Assembly (NCBI GenBank): GCA_947491545.1
Contig: CANLJX010000006.1
Location: forward strand, 1 to 52,039
Direction of reading: 5' to 3'
Origin: Deltaproteobacteria bacterium
GTDB lineage: Bacteria; Bdellovibrionota_C; UBA2361; OMII01
DNA length: 52,039 nt
The translations under genes and the position numbers were made by a program. Positions within the stretch are counted from its first letter, which is position 1, and the number at the start of each line of letters is the position of its first letter. Shown in pieces: positions 34,989-44,691 of this stretch. The notes under the pieces were generated by a model. The model was not told the DNA's origin. It was given only the letters and a program-made list of their open reading frames with translations, and made no database searches.

Positions 34989-36704
34989 TTAGAGCCTCCC
35001 GTCATTCAGCCAGTAGCGAATCAAGAGCGCTGCCTGCTGCGGATTCTCCTTCACAAGACGAGAATTCTCGGCCATGATCTCTCCGAGCTGCTCAAGGTCT
35101 ACCGACGATTCCAAGTCGAGAGCACCCCCTCTTCTTCCCCCTTCAATCGCCCCGATAGCTCCTGAGCTGTCAGCTGCAGTTTGGCCGCCGATCGCCTGCG
35201 CGCGAGACTCTAGGTCAGAGACCTCCGATGGCAGCAGGCGTGCAAGGTCCACGTCTGGGTCCGAACTGCTCGTGAGGAACTTAACCATCGGCCTCAAGAC
35301 CACGAACACGAACAGCAGCAGCGCCAGCACCGGCACAGCCATTGAGCCGATTCGATACCACTTGGCTGAATCGTCTGCCTTGGCAAGCTCAGCAGCGAGG
35401 CTCTCGTCCGGCGTGAAGAACGGGACGTTTTCAACAGTCACCAGGTCTCCGCGGCTCGTGTCATAGCCGATGGCTGACTTCACGATGCCTTCTACTTGCG
35501 ACATCATCTCCGGGGTGAGGGGGATGTACTCCTTGAGCATCTTGCCGGTTGACTTGCCGTCGCTTCCCACCTGCGAAATCTCGGTGTACTTCCCGTCAAC
35601 GAGAACACCAGCCGAGAGGCGAACCACTTTGCCGCGCGCTTGTGCGCTCCGGGTGATTGCCCTTGAAACTTCGAAGTTCTTCACCTTCTCTGAGCGATTG
35701 TTCTGCTGCTGCGCACCGGCTGGAGGATTAACGATAGGCGGACCGTTCGAGATGTTCGACACGGTGCCCGGTATCCCACCTCGGGCCTGTGCTGCTGCGC
35801 CCTCCTCGACCGTTCTCTCAGAGCGAACCACCTGTCCGGAAGGATCGTAGCTCTCCTCTTCTCGCTCGCTTGACGAGAAGTCGATATCTGCGTTTACTCT
35901 TGCCACTACTCGTCCGGGCCCAAGTACCTTGGCAAGGAGAACCTCAATGCGCTGGGCGTACCCCTTCTCAACTTCACGGATGTAGAGCAGGCGCCCTGCG
36001 TCTGCTCCGAGGTGGCCCTCTCCCCCTTCTGGCTCTGATGAGGTGAGCAGGTTTCCGTACATATCGATAATCGTTACGTGCTGTGGCTTGAGCCCTTCAA
36101 CGCTGCTCGCAACGAAGTTAGAAATACCGCTGATCTGCTTCTTGTCGAGCTCGGCACCGGGGCGCAATTTCAGGAGAACCGAAGCTGATGGCTCCTCGGC
36201 GCTCTTCGCAAAAACTGTCTTCTCAGGCTGTGAGATATGGACTCGCGCAGAAACAACCGTATCGAGCGACATAATCGTGCGCTCTAGCTCGCCTTGAATC
36301 GCGCGCTGTTTCTTGACCATCTCGCCGAGTGTCGTCGTTGCGAAATTTGTCCCGTCGAACAGCTCAAAGCCAACGCTGCCGGTCTTGGGGATTCCCTCTG
36401 AGGCGAGGCTCAAGCGCAGTTCGTGCACGGCCTCAGGAGGCGACACCGAGATCGTTCCGCCTTCGACTCGGTAGGATGCCCGGACCTCTTTCAGGCGCTC
36501 AACAACTGCGGCAGCGTCTCCTGAGCTCAGGTCGCTGTAGAGAACCGTGTAGTCTGGCTGCGTCGCCAGCTTGGACACGTACACGATCGAGCCAACTGAG
36601 AAGATGACGAGGAAGGGAAACAGAACCTTCTGCGCCAGAGGGAGCTTTAGGTACCCGGCCACAAGGCTCGACAGTACCGCTTTCGGATCAAGGGATGGGG
36701 CCAC
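34989..36704 (-). CDS. fliF: Flagellar MS-ring protein FliF
   Basis: FliF builds the MS ring in the inner membrane, the base of the rotor. At 571 aa it has TM1 (VLFPFLVIFSVGSIVYVSKL), the periplasmic ring-building domains (YTVLYSDLSSGDAAAVVERLKE; ASVLLKLRPGAELDKKQISGISNFVASSVEGLKP), TM2 (IGSMAVPVLALLLFVFVVLRP) and a cytosolic C-terminal tail. The tail ends in ENPQQAALLIRYWLND, the motif that binds FliG. That tail is intact, so a FliG should exist elsewhere in the genome. Confidence 0.97.
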   Translation of the reverse strand: MAPSLDPKAVLSSLVAGYLKLPLAQKVLFPFLVIFSVGSIVYVSKLATQPDYTVLYSDLSSGDAAAVVERLKEVRASYRVEGGTISVSPPEAVHELRLSLASEGIPKTGSVGFELFDGTNFATTTLGEMVKKQRAIQGELERTIMSLDTVVSARVHISQPEKTVFAKSAEEPSASVLLKLRPGAELDKKQISGISNFVASSVEGLKPQHVTIIDMYGNLLTSSEPEGGEGHLGADAGRLLYIREVEKGYAQRIEVLLAKVLGPGRVVARVNADIDFSSSEREEESYDPSGQVVRSERTVEEGAAAQARGGIPGTVSNISNGPPIVNPPAGAQQQNNRSEKVKNFEVSRAITRSAQARGKVVRLSAGVLVDGKYTEISQVGSDGKSTGKMLKEYIPLTPEMMSQVEGIVKSAIGYDTSRGDLVTVENVPFFTPDESLAAELAKADDSAKWYRIGSMAVPVLALLLFVFVVLRPMVKFLTSSSDPDVDLARLLPSEVSDLESRAQAIGGQTAADSSGAIGAIEGGRRGGALDLESSVDLEQLGEIMAENSRLVKENPQQAALLIRYWLNDGRL

Positions 36705-36723
36705 AAAACCTCTCTAAAGTGAA

Positions 36724-37041
36724 TTAAACCTGAGTCCTGATTACTTCTTCGTATGCACGAATAATTTTTCCGCGTATTGCAGACATGAGCTGGAAAGCCA
36801 CATCTGCCTTCTCAAGAGCCACCATGGTACTGTGCGGCGTCACGCCTGGGCGATTTGTGGTGAGCCCCTCGATCTGGCCTTCAGCTTGAACCTGGAGGTC
36901 ATTAACCTCTTGAAGCGCATTCTGAAGCATCTGGCCGAAGCTGTCGGCCGACGAGCCCTGTACACCATCCGACTTCTGGACACTCGTCGACTGCGTCTGC
37001 TGTACCTGCTGAATTAGCGATTGAATGCCCTGTATCGACAT
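36724..37041 (-). CDS. fliE: Flagellar hook-basal body protein FliE
   Basis: FliE forms the junction between the MS ring and the proximal rod and is an early export substrate. The 105-aa protein fits: the middle is DSFGQMLQNALQEVNDLQVQAE and the C-terminus VTPHSTMVALEKADVAFQLMSAIRGKIIRAYEEVIRTQV is the diagnostic FliE helix. It lies 8 bp after flgC and 19 bp before fliF. Confidence 0.95.
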   Translation of the reverse strand: MSIQGIQSLIQQVQQTQSTSVQKSDGVQGSSADSFGQMLQNALQEVNDLQVQAEGQIEGLTTNRPGVTPHSTMVALEKADVAFQLMSAIRGKIIRAYEEVIRTQV

Positions 37042-37049
37042 AGCTGCTC

Positions 37050-37478
37050 CTAGGCTTGCACGAGAATTTTTGAGGCGGCGTCACGCAGGTCGCGGTGCGA
37101 ATCGAGCGCGGCAACTGCCGACTGGTATTGGCGAGTAGCCGACATCAGATCGGTCATTGTGCTGACAACGTTGATGTTCGGGTACGCTACGAAACCCTGC
37201 TGGTCCGCGTCGGGGTGTCCAGGCTGGTACACCTTGCGAGGCTCCGAGCTATCTTCGATGATCTTCGAGACCATCGGGCGCTTGAGTGTCATGCCATCAA
37301 GGGCATCTGAGAATGAGCCTGGCACATCCGCTGCCTCTTGGACCACATGACGTGCCCTGTATGGTCCACCCTCTGGAGTACGAGTTGTTTCGGCATTGGC
37401 AAGATTCGCCGAAAGGGTATTAACCCGTGTGCGAGCTGCGTTGAGTGCGGATGCAACTACCTCTACCAAGTCTGACAT
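37050..37478 (-). CDS. flgC: Flagellar basal-body rod protein FlgC
   Basis: FlgC is a proximal rod subunit. At 142 aa it has the N-terminal rod motif ASALNAARTRVNTLSANLANAETTRTPEGGPYRARHVV and the C-terminal VAYPNINVVSTMTDLMSATRQYQSAVAALDSHRD. Together these form the paired coiled coil of rod proteins. It lies 3 bp after flgB. Confidence 0.96.
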   Translation of the reverse strand: MSDLVEVVASALNAARTRVNTLSANLANAETTRTPEGGPYRARHVVQEAADVPGSFSDALDGMTLKRPMVSKIIEDSSEPRKVYQPGHPDADQQGFVAYPNINVVSTMTDLMSATRQYQSAVAALDSHRDLRDAASKILVQA

Positions 37479-37481
37479 ATG

Positions 37482-37892
37482 CTATCTCCCTTCACGTATT
37501 GCCGTGCGCACCAAGCCAATCTGGCGACGGATTAGCCGTGCTGCACTTATGTAGTCCGCGCTGTTTTCAGTCAGTCGACCCATCTGCAAGTCGAGGTCCA
37601 CGTTGTTGCCGTCTGACTTTTCAGTGCCACTCTCATCTGCGAAGTACTTGCCACCCTCGTTAGACGACACATCGAGATGGTCTGCGTTGGTCTTCGTGAG
37701 AGAGTCAGGGTCATTGTTGTTTCCAAAAGCCCGATCGAGCTCCTTGCCGAAGTTCACATCGACTGCGCGATACTGCGGGGTCTCGGCGTTTGCGATGTTC
37801 GACGTGAGCGCTTGGTTACGCTTCCAGGTAAGGTCCATCGCGCGGGTCAAGCCACCCACCGTCCGGTCAAACATTGAGTCTAAGAGCTTCAT
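37482..37892 (-). CDS. flgB: Flagellar basal-body rod protein FlgB
   Basis: FlgB is a proximal rod subunit. I use the ATG at 37892 (MKLLDSMFDRTVGGLTRAMDL), preceded by AGAGGTGG, giving 136 aa. The ORF-track start at 37955 adds 21 non-conserved residues. RNQALTSNIANAETPQYRAVDVNFGKELDRAF is the family signature. It appears to be the first gene of the basal-body operon flgBC-fliEFHIJ-motE. A candidate promoter and inverted repeat lie in the 139 bp before it. Confidence 0.95.
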   Translation of the reverse strand: MKLLDSMFDRTVGGLTRAMDLTWKRNQALTSNIANAETPQYRAVDVNFGKELDRAFGNNNDPDSLTKTNADHLDVSSNEGGKYFADESGTEKSDGNNVDLDLQMGRLTENSADYISAARLIRRQIGLVRTAIREGR

Positions 37893-37953
37893 AGGTGCCA
37901 CCTCTGGGGAACGGCTCTGCAAGTTGCGTACTAACACCAACACCAGCAATATC

Positions 37954-37981
37954 AATCTGTTAGCAGGCTGGTTGGTGTCAA
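37954..37981 (-). promoter_or_regulatory. Candidate sigma-70-type promoter before flgB
   Basis: On the minus strand a perfect TTGACA and CAGATT (3 of 6) are 16 bp apart. The same stretch (37934-37978) forms an imperfect inverted repeat ACACCAACACCAGC / GCTGGTTGGTGT that could be an operator. I find no sigma-54 -24/-12 match here, although sigma-54 activators are encoded just upstream. Confidence 0.35.
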
Positions 37982-38031
37982 TTTTTTGGCTTTTTTCGGG
38001 CGCCCGAACCCTCGATTTGACGGGCTAGCGA

Positions 38032-38775
38032 TTACGAGCGCGATCTGCGCTTGCTCGACGAGCGAGCATAGAAGCTTGTCGGCAGCGGCACGGCTGCGGC
38101 TTCCTTCACGATGCGCTCGTATCGCTGTCGGGAAACAGAGGAGAGATTCGTGGGGGAGAGACGACGAGGCGCTGGGAGCACAGCTGCGAGCGATGCGGCC
38201 TGGGCAAGGGAAAGCTGATTCACTGGCCGCCCGAAGTAACGCCGAGAAGCTGCCTGGATGCCGTACACGCCCTCGCCCCACTCGATCACGTTCAGATACA
38301 CTTCCAGGGTGCGCCGCTTGCCCCACACAATCCCAACTACCGGCGCCATGAGAGCTTCAATTCCCTTGCGAACGTAGCTCCGACCCGGCCAAAGGAATAC
38401 GTTTTTCACAGTCTGCATCGTGATAGTGCTCGCGCCACGGGGCCGCTTGCGGCTGTCGCTGTCTTCCATTGCATCGCCCATCGCTGCGATATCGATGCCC
38501 CAGTGATCCATAAAGCGCGCATCCTCAGCGGCTACAACTGCCTGCTGAACCTGCAATGGAATCTCTTCAAGGGGAACCCACTCCCACTGAGTGCTGACGT
38601 CCTGGCCCATTACCTGGTACTCAAGCGCTCTAATCGCTATCAGCGGCGTTACTGGGGGATTAACGAACTTGAGCAAGACAACGTACGCAAACCAAGCTGA
38701 GGACGCCCAAATGAGGAGGCGCCCTGCCTTGCATAGCCACGTCTGAACCGGCGGTTTCTCATGAGACTCGAACAT
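38032..38775 (-). CDS. mtgA: Monofunctional biosynthetic peptidoglycan transglycosylase MtgA
   Basis: MtgA polymerises lipid II into glycan strands without a transpeptidase domain. The GT51 core starts WVPLEEIPLQVQQAVVAAEDARFMDHWGID with the catalytic Glu, followed by GASTITMQTVKNVFLWPGRSY, LEVYLNVIEWGEGVYGIQAASRRYFG and LSLAQAASLAAVLPAPRR, all intact. A single N-terminal anchor (AGRLLIWASSAWFAYVVLL) places it in the inner membrane. Two adjacent ATGs (38778, 38775) follow GAGGGG, and I use 38775. The ORF-track start overlaps the SGNH gene and is too long. Confidence 0.93.
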   Translation of the reverse strand: MFESHEKPPVQTWLCKAGRLLIWASSAWFAYVVLLKFVNPPVTPLIAIRALEYQVMGQDVSTQWEWVPLEEIPLQVQQAVVAAEDARFMDHWGIDIAAMGDAMEDSDSRKRPRGASTITMQTVKNVFLWPGRSYVRKGIEALMAPVVGIVWGKRRTLEVYLNVIEWGEGVYGIQAASRRYFGRPVNQLSLAQAASLAAVLPAPRRLSPTNLSSVSRQRYERIVKEAAAVPLPTSFYARSSSKRRSRS

Positions 38776-38899
38776 CATAGCCCCTCGACTGCCTTCTTCA
38801 GTAACGCAGTTCCGGGGGGCTTTCAACCGCAGCACCCACCGACGAGCTCCTTCCACGCCTGCCGGACTGTGGGCTGTTGGGCGGCTCTGTCGTCCCATC

Positions 38900-40168
38900 C
38901 TATTGCAATTCCCGAGAAAGCGCCTCAGCCACGACCTGCGCGCCCTCGCCTGAGTAGTGCCAGGGGTCAACGTAGAGCTCGCCTACTCCCTGCTCGCGAG
39001 CCACCTCCGCCATGAGCGGAAGGGGGTCGATCAGCCCGAATTCCGAGCGAACGGCAGACAGCAGCTGCTCGTACGCTGCCGAAGACCCTTTACTGGCAGC
39101 CTCGACAGCGACTCTGCGGGGCAAGTGGACGACAACGAATCTAGCTCCGCTCCGCTCAACCTCCTCCCGGAAGCGCCGCATAATCGCCAGAGCCAAGGCA
39201 CCAAGCTCTCCGTCCGGCGAGTAGGTTGCACGCTCCTTGGCCGCAACTACGTACTGGTTATTCATCAGCACCGCTCCAAGCGCAAAAGCCACCAGCCTCG
39301 AACGAAAGAGGAATGAATCTCTGTAGAGCTCCGGCTGATAGAAGTAATCATGATTCCGAAGTGGGCTGCTCCCGAAGTTGCGAAGGACTGGGACAATCTC
39401 CGCAACGGGCAGAGTCGGAAGATTTACGGGTTCCAGCGAAGCTCCTGCCAGCTCGAAGCGCGGCTTCGAGAAGGGAATATCTACGGTCTCGTAGGTGTAG
39501 AACGACCGAAAGATCGAACCGTTCCGCTTGACGTTCTCGGCCTGAAATCCAAACACCACGAAGGATGGCTTCGCCTCATCTTGGACTGCGCGCCACCGCA
39601 GGAGCGCCTGGTCCATGCCGTAGGCCCCGAGAGCGAAGTTCTTAACGTTATAGACTCCGCTCGCAGAGAGGCGAGCGCCTATCGAGTCCTGCCAGGGCAC
39701 TCCTGTGCCGTGCATAGTGGAGTCACCAAACAGGGCGACTGTTTGTCCTGTCTTGCCCGTGGGCTTACTGTCAGGACCGACGCGGGAGCCGTCTTGCGCG
39801 TAACGGTACATGCCATCGGCTGAGACTCCACCTGGTCGCGGCGACCATCCAAGCTGCGCATCGTACTGAATGACTAGGCCAGGATCGCTCTCGTAACGGC
39901 GCAACGCCTCTTCTACTTGCGCCACCGGAACTTGAAGCGGCGGGCACGGCGCCCGAAACAGAAACACCGCCCCATCCGGCGTCACGACGCTCAGGGCCCG
40001 GAGCAAGACTTCCGCGAGCCCCAGGGATATGACCAGGCCAATGCTAAACTGTAGCAGCTTGCCGCGCGCTTGTTGCTTCACAACGAGTTCCCATGAAGGC
40101 TGACTTACATGCCTGCCCTGCTGGATGTTCGCACTGCTAGGCGGGCTGTGCCAGCCCGCATATCGCAT
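38900..40168 (-). CDS. Membrane-anchored SGNH/GDSL-type hydrolase-like protein
   Basis: The 422-aa protein has an N-terminal helix (GKLLQFSIGLVISLGLAEVLLRAL) and then an SGNH-type fold with VALFGDSTMHGTGVPWQDS (block I, nucleophile Ser in G-D-S) and the C-terminal VDPWHYSGEGAQVVAEAL (D-x-x-H block V). Members of the group include acyl- and acetyl-esterases and O-acetyltransferase partners that modify cell-wall or surface sugars. Blocks II and III are less obvious. It lies 15 bp after the NtrC-type regulator and before mtgA. A link to peptidoglycan is inferred from the neighbour only. Confidence 0.75.
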   Translation of the reverse strand: MRYAGWHSPPSSANIQQGRHVSQPSWELVVKQQARGKLLQFSIGLVISLGLAEVLLRALSVVTPDGAVFLFRAPCPPLQVPVAQVEEALRRYESDPGLVIQYDAQLGWSPRPGGVSADGMYRYAQDGSRVGPDSKPTGKTGQTVALFGDSTMHGTGVPWQDSIGARLSASGVYNVKNFALGAYGMDQALLRWRAVQDEAKPSFVVFGFQAENVKRNGSIFRSFYTYETVDIPFSKPRFELAGASLEPVNLPTLPVAEIVPVLRNFGSSPLRNHDYFYQPELYRDSFLFRSRLVAFALGAVLMNNQYVVAAKERATYSPDGELGALALAIMRRFREEVERSGARFVVVHLPRRVAVEAASKGSSAAYEQLLSAVRSEFGLIDPLPLMAEVAREQGVGELYVDPWHYSGEGAQVVAEALSRELQ

Positions 40169-40182
40169 GAAGCCGGCGGTTC

Positions 40183-41652
<1,470 letters not shown>

Positions 41653-41668
41653 ACTCATTCTCCTGTCC

Positions 41669-42517
41669 TTACTTTTTTCCTCTTCTCGGCAAGACGATGA
41701 CGAATTCAGCTCCAGCCGCATTTCGGGCCGTGATCTCTCCGCCGTGTCCTTCGATGATTCTCCTTACAATCGACAGCCCAAGCCCGGTGCCCTCACGGCG
41801 TCCCGAGGCGAATGGCTCAAAGATTCGGGGCAGGACATCTTCGGAAATGCCTGGCCCGTTGTCTGACACCACCATTCGGACTCCATCCGATGCGCCATCG
41901 TCAGACGCGTCGATCTTGATAGTGCCAGCGAACGAGGTGATCTGCAGTGAATTCGTGATGAGGTTGTAGAGGCACTGACGGAGGGCGTTGTCATCAGCGA
42001 TGATAAACGGGGCGCCGTTCAGGCTCAGCTCTACTGTTGCCTTGGTGCCGTAGAGACTCGTGAAGTGATGCCGAACTTCCTGCAACACGGAGTGCAGGTT
42101 GACCGGGCCAAGTGAGAGCTTATTATGCTTTGCGAAGTGCAAAACGTTCGAAACAACGTGGTTGAGGCTTGAAACGCTCTTCTCAATCTCCTCAGCCAAC
42201 GCGAGGGCGCCGGGCCGATCCGCGATATCGCTCTTGAGCATGGAAAGGAAGAGAGTGATAGCGCCCAGCGGGTTTCGGACCTCGTGCGCTAGCGCTGCGG
42301 CGGTCTCGCCGAGCATCGACAGGCGCTCGGCTCGCTTGACTTCTTCTTCCTTGCGCTGAAGTTTAGCTTTTAGCTCCTCTACCTCCTGCAAGATTGCAGC
42401 GTGCTGGACCTCAAGTCGCAAGCTGCTTTCATTGAAGCGCTCAATCATCTGCGCCAGAGCGCTTGCTGACTGGGGAGGAGTCGGGGCTTTGAGCTGTGAA
42501 AGCTGGGTAGATCTCAT
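41669..42517 (-). CDS. Cytosolic sensor histidine kinase (FleS/FlgS-like)
   Basis: At 282 aa it has no membrane segment. A coiled-coil N-terminus (AAILQEVEELKAKLQRKEEEVKRAERLSMLG) leads to the H-box ETAAALAHEVRNPLGAI. The ATP-binding domain follows: LRQCLYNLITNSLQ (N-box), VVSDNGPGISEDVLPRIFEPFASGRREGTGLGLSIVRRIIEGHGG. FleS/FlgS kinases of this kind sense completion of the flagellar base from the cytosol. I use ATG 42517, which overlaps the TPR gene by 4 bp (ATGA). It is coupled to the NtrC-type gene 16 bp downstream. Confidence 0.92.
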   Translation of the reverse strand: MRSTQLSQLKAPTPPQSASALAQMIERFNESSLRLEVQHAAILQEVEELKAKLQRKEEEVKRAERLSMLGETAAALAHEVRNPLGAITLFLSMLKSDIADRPGALALAEEIEKSVSSLNHVVSNVLHFAKHNKLSLGPVNLHSVLQEVRHHFTSLYGTKATVELSLNGAPFIIADDNALRQCLYNLITNSLQITSFAGTIKIDASDDGASDGVRMVVSDNGPGISEDVLPRIFEPFASGRREGTGLGLSIVRRIIEGHGGEITARNAAGAEFVIVLPRRGKK

Positions 42518-43440
42518 TGCCGTTGCGCCTCCAACTCGTGCTTCCACTCGGCTTGCTCCAGGGCCGCCTGCATCAGGATGAGCCAGGGATCGGAGGGTGG
42601 ATACTGTTTCTCTGCTTCCGAGAGGACGTCGCGAGCCACTGGCATCTCGCCCTTGGAGAGTGCCGCTTGGAGCAGCCCGTAATTGCCCCAGCTGTCGATA
42701 AATGCCTCTGGGTAGTCTTTCCGCCCCTTGTCTATCCAGAAACGTGCTCGGTCCTCCTGGTGTGTTTCGAGGGCGATGGTCGCAAGCAGGCGAACTGTTG
42801 CGGGGGCCCGTTCGTGGTCGGTGGGGATGGCTTTGAGGTGCCGCTCTGCATCGGAAAATCTGCCAAGGCGTATCTCAGCTGCGCCAATCGCAAAGTGTAT
42901 TTCTGGCTTGTCGCCTGATGAAGCTTCCTGGAGCGCTGCCTCAAGCTTCTCCACACCCGAGCTGTAGGCGCTCGAACGGGAAAGGCTCTGTCCCCAGAGC
43001 AGGTGCGCACGACCTCGGAGCGGCGATGGCTCAGGGAGAAGCGACACTGCCTTCTCCGCAAACAGCGCTGCCTCCGGGTATCGCTCCTCCTGGAACTCTA
43101 TCACGCCGCGCGACAGAGTAAGCCGGGCCCGCGTGTCAGCTGAGAGCGCCGGATCCCGTAAGATGGCGTCAAATGCATCTGCGGCTTTCCTGTTGAGGCC
43201 AAGAGCCCATGAGCTTTTGGCGGCGGCGATTCGCGCCTCAGCTGTCACTGCTCGTGTGGGCAGCAGCTCGTACATCGCGAGGGCCTTGAAGTGCTCACCC
43301 TCGGCGTTGAGCCGCTGCACGTCAACTGGATGCTGGGCCACGGCGACTCGTGGAGCCGCTATGCTGCCGAGCGAAACGCTGGCTGCGACAGCAACAACTC
43401 GTGCGAGCACGGTAACGAGAATTTTGCCCTTAGTACACAT
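42514..43440 (-). CDS. Periplasmic TPR-repeat protein
   Basis: The 308-aa precursor has a signal-like N-terminus (LARVVAVAASVSLGSIAAPRVAVA) and about six TPR-type helical pairs, for example AKSSWALGLNRKAADAFDAILRDPAL and GAAEIRLGRFSDAERHLKAI. No enzyme motif is visible. TPR proteins usually scaffold complexes. Its place between the FleQ-like activator (9 bp gap) and the kinase (4-bp overlap) suggests a role in flagellar control or assembly, which is inferred. Confidence 0.8.
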   Translation of the reverse strand: MCTKGKILVTVLARVVAVAASVSLGSIAAPRVAVAQHPVDVQRLNAEGEHFKALAMYELLPTRAVTAEARIAAAKSSWALGLNRKAADAFDAILRDPALSADTRARLTLSRGVIEFQEERYPEAALFAEKAVSLLPEPSPLRGRAHLLWGQSLSRSSAYSSGVEKLEAALQEASSGDKPEIHFAIGAAEIRLGRFSDAERHLKAIPTDHERAPATVRLLATIALETHQEDRARFWIDKGRKDYPEAFIDSWGNYGLLQAALSKGEMPVARDVLSEAEKQYPPSDPWLILMQAALEQAEWKHELEAQRQ

Positions 43441-43449
43441 CGTTGTCCC

Positions 43450-44538
43450 TTACGCGTTTGACTCGTCCGAGATGACGCACACTTCAATCTTTCCCTCGAG
43501 GCCTTTCTTTTTTATCTTCTCAACAAGCGTGGTTCGGTTTAGTCCGAGCAGCTTCGCTGCTGCTTTCTTGTTGCCTCCAGTCTGATTGAGCGCCGTTGAG
43601 ATGAGGCGATTCTCGTATTCCTCGATCAGCGCGTTGAAGTCGACGCCCATTGGAGGCAGCGTCATGTCAGCCATGTGTGTTGGGGCGACAGGCCTGGCTT
43701 CATTCAGGTGCGGCGGCAGCTGAGAGGGCTCAATTGGTCCCTCCTCACTAAAGATCGCGACTCGCTCGACGAGATTCTCAAGCTCTCGGATGTTGCCAGG
43801 CCAGGAGTACTGGTTGAGCACACTGAGAGTTGAGTCAGAGAAAGAGAGAGTTGGCTTCGCGAGCTCATCGGCTTGCCGACGGAGGAAGTGCTCCGCTAGG
43901 AGCTGAATGTCTCCGAAGCGCTCCCTGAGGGGAGGCAAGCTCACCGGCACAACTTGGAGCCTGTAGAAAAGGTCTTCACGGAACCTGCCGGCTTTCACTT
44001 CCTCGGCTAAGTCCTTGTTGGTTGCTGCTATTACTCGCACGTCTACGTCGATCGACTTAGCGGATCCGACTGGGTCGACTTTGCGCTCTTGCAGCACTCT
44101 GAGAAGCTTAACTTGGAGCTTCGGGCTCATCTCTCCGATCTCATCCAAAAAGATCGTTCCTCCGTCGGCGAGCTGGAAGCGGCCAACGCGACTGGCAATT
44201 GCTCCGGTGAAGGCGCCCTTCTCGTGACCAAACAGTTCGCTCTCGAGGATATCTTCTGGAATCGCTCCGCAGTTGACTGGAACGAGCCGACCGGAGCGCC
44301 CACTGAGAGAGTGCAGCGCGCGCGCCACTAGCTCTTTCCCGGTGCCGCTCTCCCCGAGAATCAGCACAGTCGAGCGAGTCTTTGCGACTTTCTCGACTAC
44401 GCCGAGGATTTTCTGCATTTCGGGACAGGCGCTGAGGATATTGAGGAACTGTGTTGGAGAGGGGCTACGAGAGATTGCGGGAGCCGAGAGCGAAGACAAT
44501 GAGTCACTGACGGCCGAGAATGCTGTTGAATAAACCAT
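43450..44538 (-). CDS. Sigma-54-dependent transcriptional activator without receiver domain (FleQ-like)
   Basis: The 362-aa protein begins with about 35 non-conserved residues. The AAA+ domain follows with LILGESGTGKELVARALHSLS, ELFGHEKGAFTGA, GGTIFLDEIGEMSPKLQVKL and VDVRVIAATNKDL. A Fis-type DNA-binding C-terminus (NQTGGNKKAAAKLLGLNRTTLVEKI) completes it. There is no REC domain, so it may be constitutive or controlled by a partner. It is probably the master activator for the cluster. A sigma-54-type promoter lies 138 bp upstream, which would make it part of the sigma-54 cascade itself. Confidence 0.92.
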   Translation of the reverse strand: MVYSTAFSAVSDSLSSLSAPAISRSPSPTQFLNILSACPEMQKILGVVEKVAKTRSTVLILGESGTGKELVARALHSLSGRSGRLVPVNCGAIPEDILESELFGHEKGAFTGAIASRVGRFQLADGGTIFLDEIGEMSPKLQVKLLRVLQERKVDPVGSAKSIDVDVRVIAATNKDLAEEVKAGRFREDLFYRLQVVPVSLPPLRERFGDIQLLAEHFLRRQADELAKPTLSFSDSTLSVLNQYSWPGNIRELENLVERVAIFSEEGPIEPSQLPPHLNEARPVAPTHMADMTLPPMGVDFNALIEEYENRLISTALNQTGGNKKAAAKLLGLNRTTLVEKIKKKGLEGKIEVCVISDESNA

Positions 44539-44540
44539 AT

Positions 44541-44640
44541 GAACCTTCCTTAGTCCTGAGCCACACGCGACGCCCGTACGTCAAACATCTCTGCGGGACC
44601 GATCGCTGGCCGACGGAAACCTTCCTTAGTCACACGCTCG
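44541..44640 (-). repeat. Duplicated leader segment with ribosome-binding core
   Basis: On the minus strand GCGTGTGACTAAGGAAGGTTTCC (upstream) and GCGTGTG-gctcag-GACTAAGGAAGGTTC (just before ATG 44538) are copies 76 bp apart, the second carrying a 6-bp insertion. Both contain AAGGAAGG. The downstream copy is the natural ribosome site of the activator; the upstream copy has no good start codon after it. Confidence 0.6.
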
Positions 44641-44675
44641 TGAGGTTGAGCTCAACGAAGCGCTGTCACGGAATT

Positions 44676-44691
44676 GGCAATGTCCGTACCA
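44676..44691 (-). promoter_or_regulatory. Sigma-54 (-24/-12) promoter for the FleQ-like activator
   Basis: The minus strand reads TGGTACG-GACA-TTGCC, matching TGGCACG-N4-TTGC with one change (T for C at the -24 block) and the required 10-bp spacing of GG and GC. Transcription would start near 44665, giving a leader of about 127 nt that contains the duplicated segment. Confidence 0.7.

Noticed and set aside
37981-38010. Terminator at palindrome TTCGGGCGCCCGAA between mtgA and flgB
   Set aside because: In the transcribed (minus) direction it is followed by A residues, not T; read the other way nothing is transcribed into it.
37934-38031. Sigma-54 promoter before flgB
   Set aside because: Best match (TTGACAC...TGCT) has the wrong spacing between GG and GC; a sigma-70-type pair fits better.
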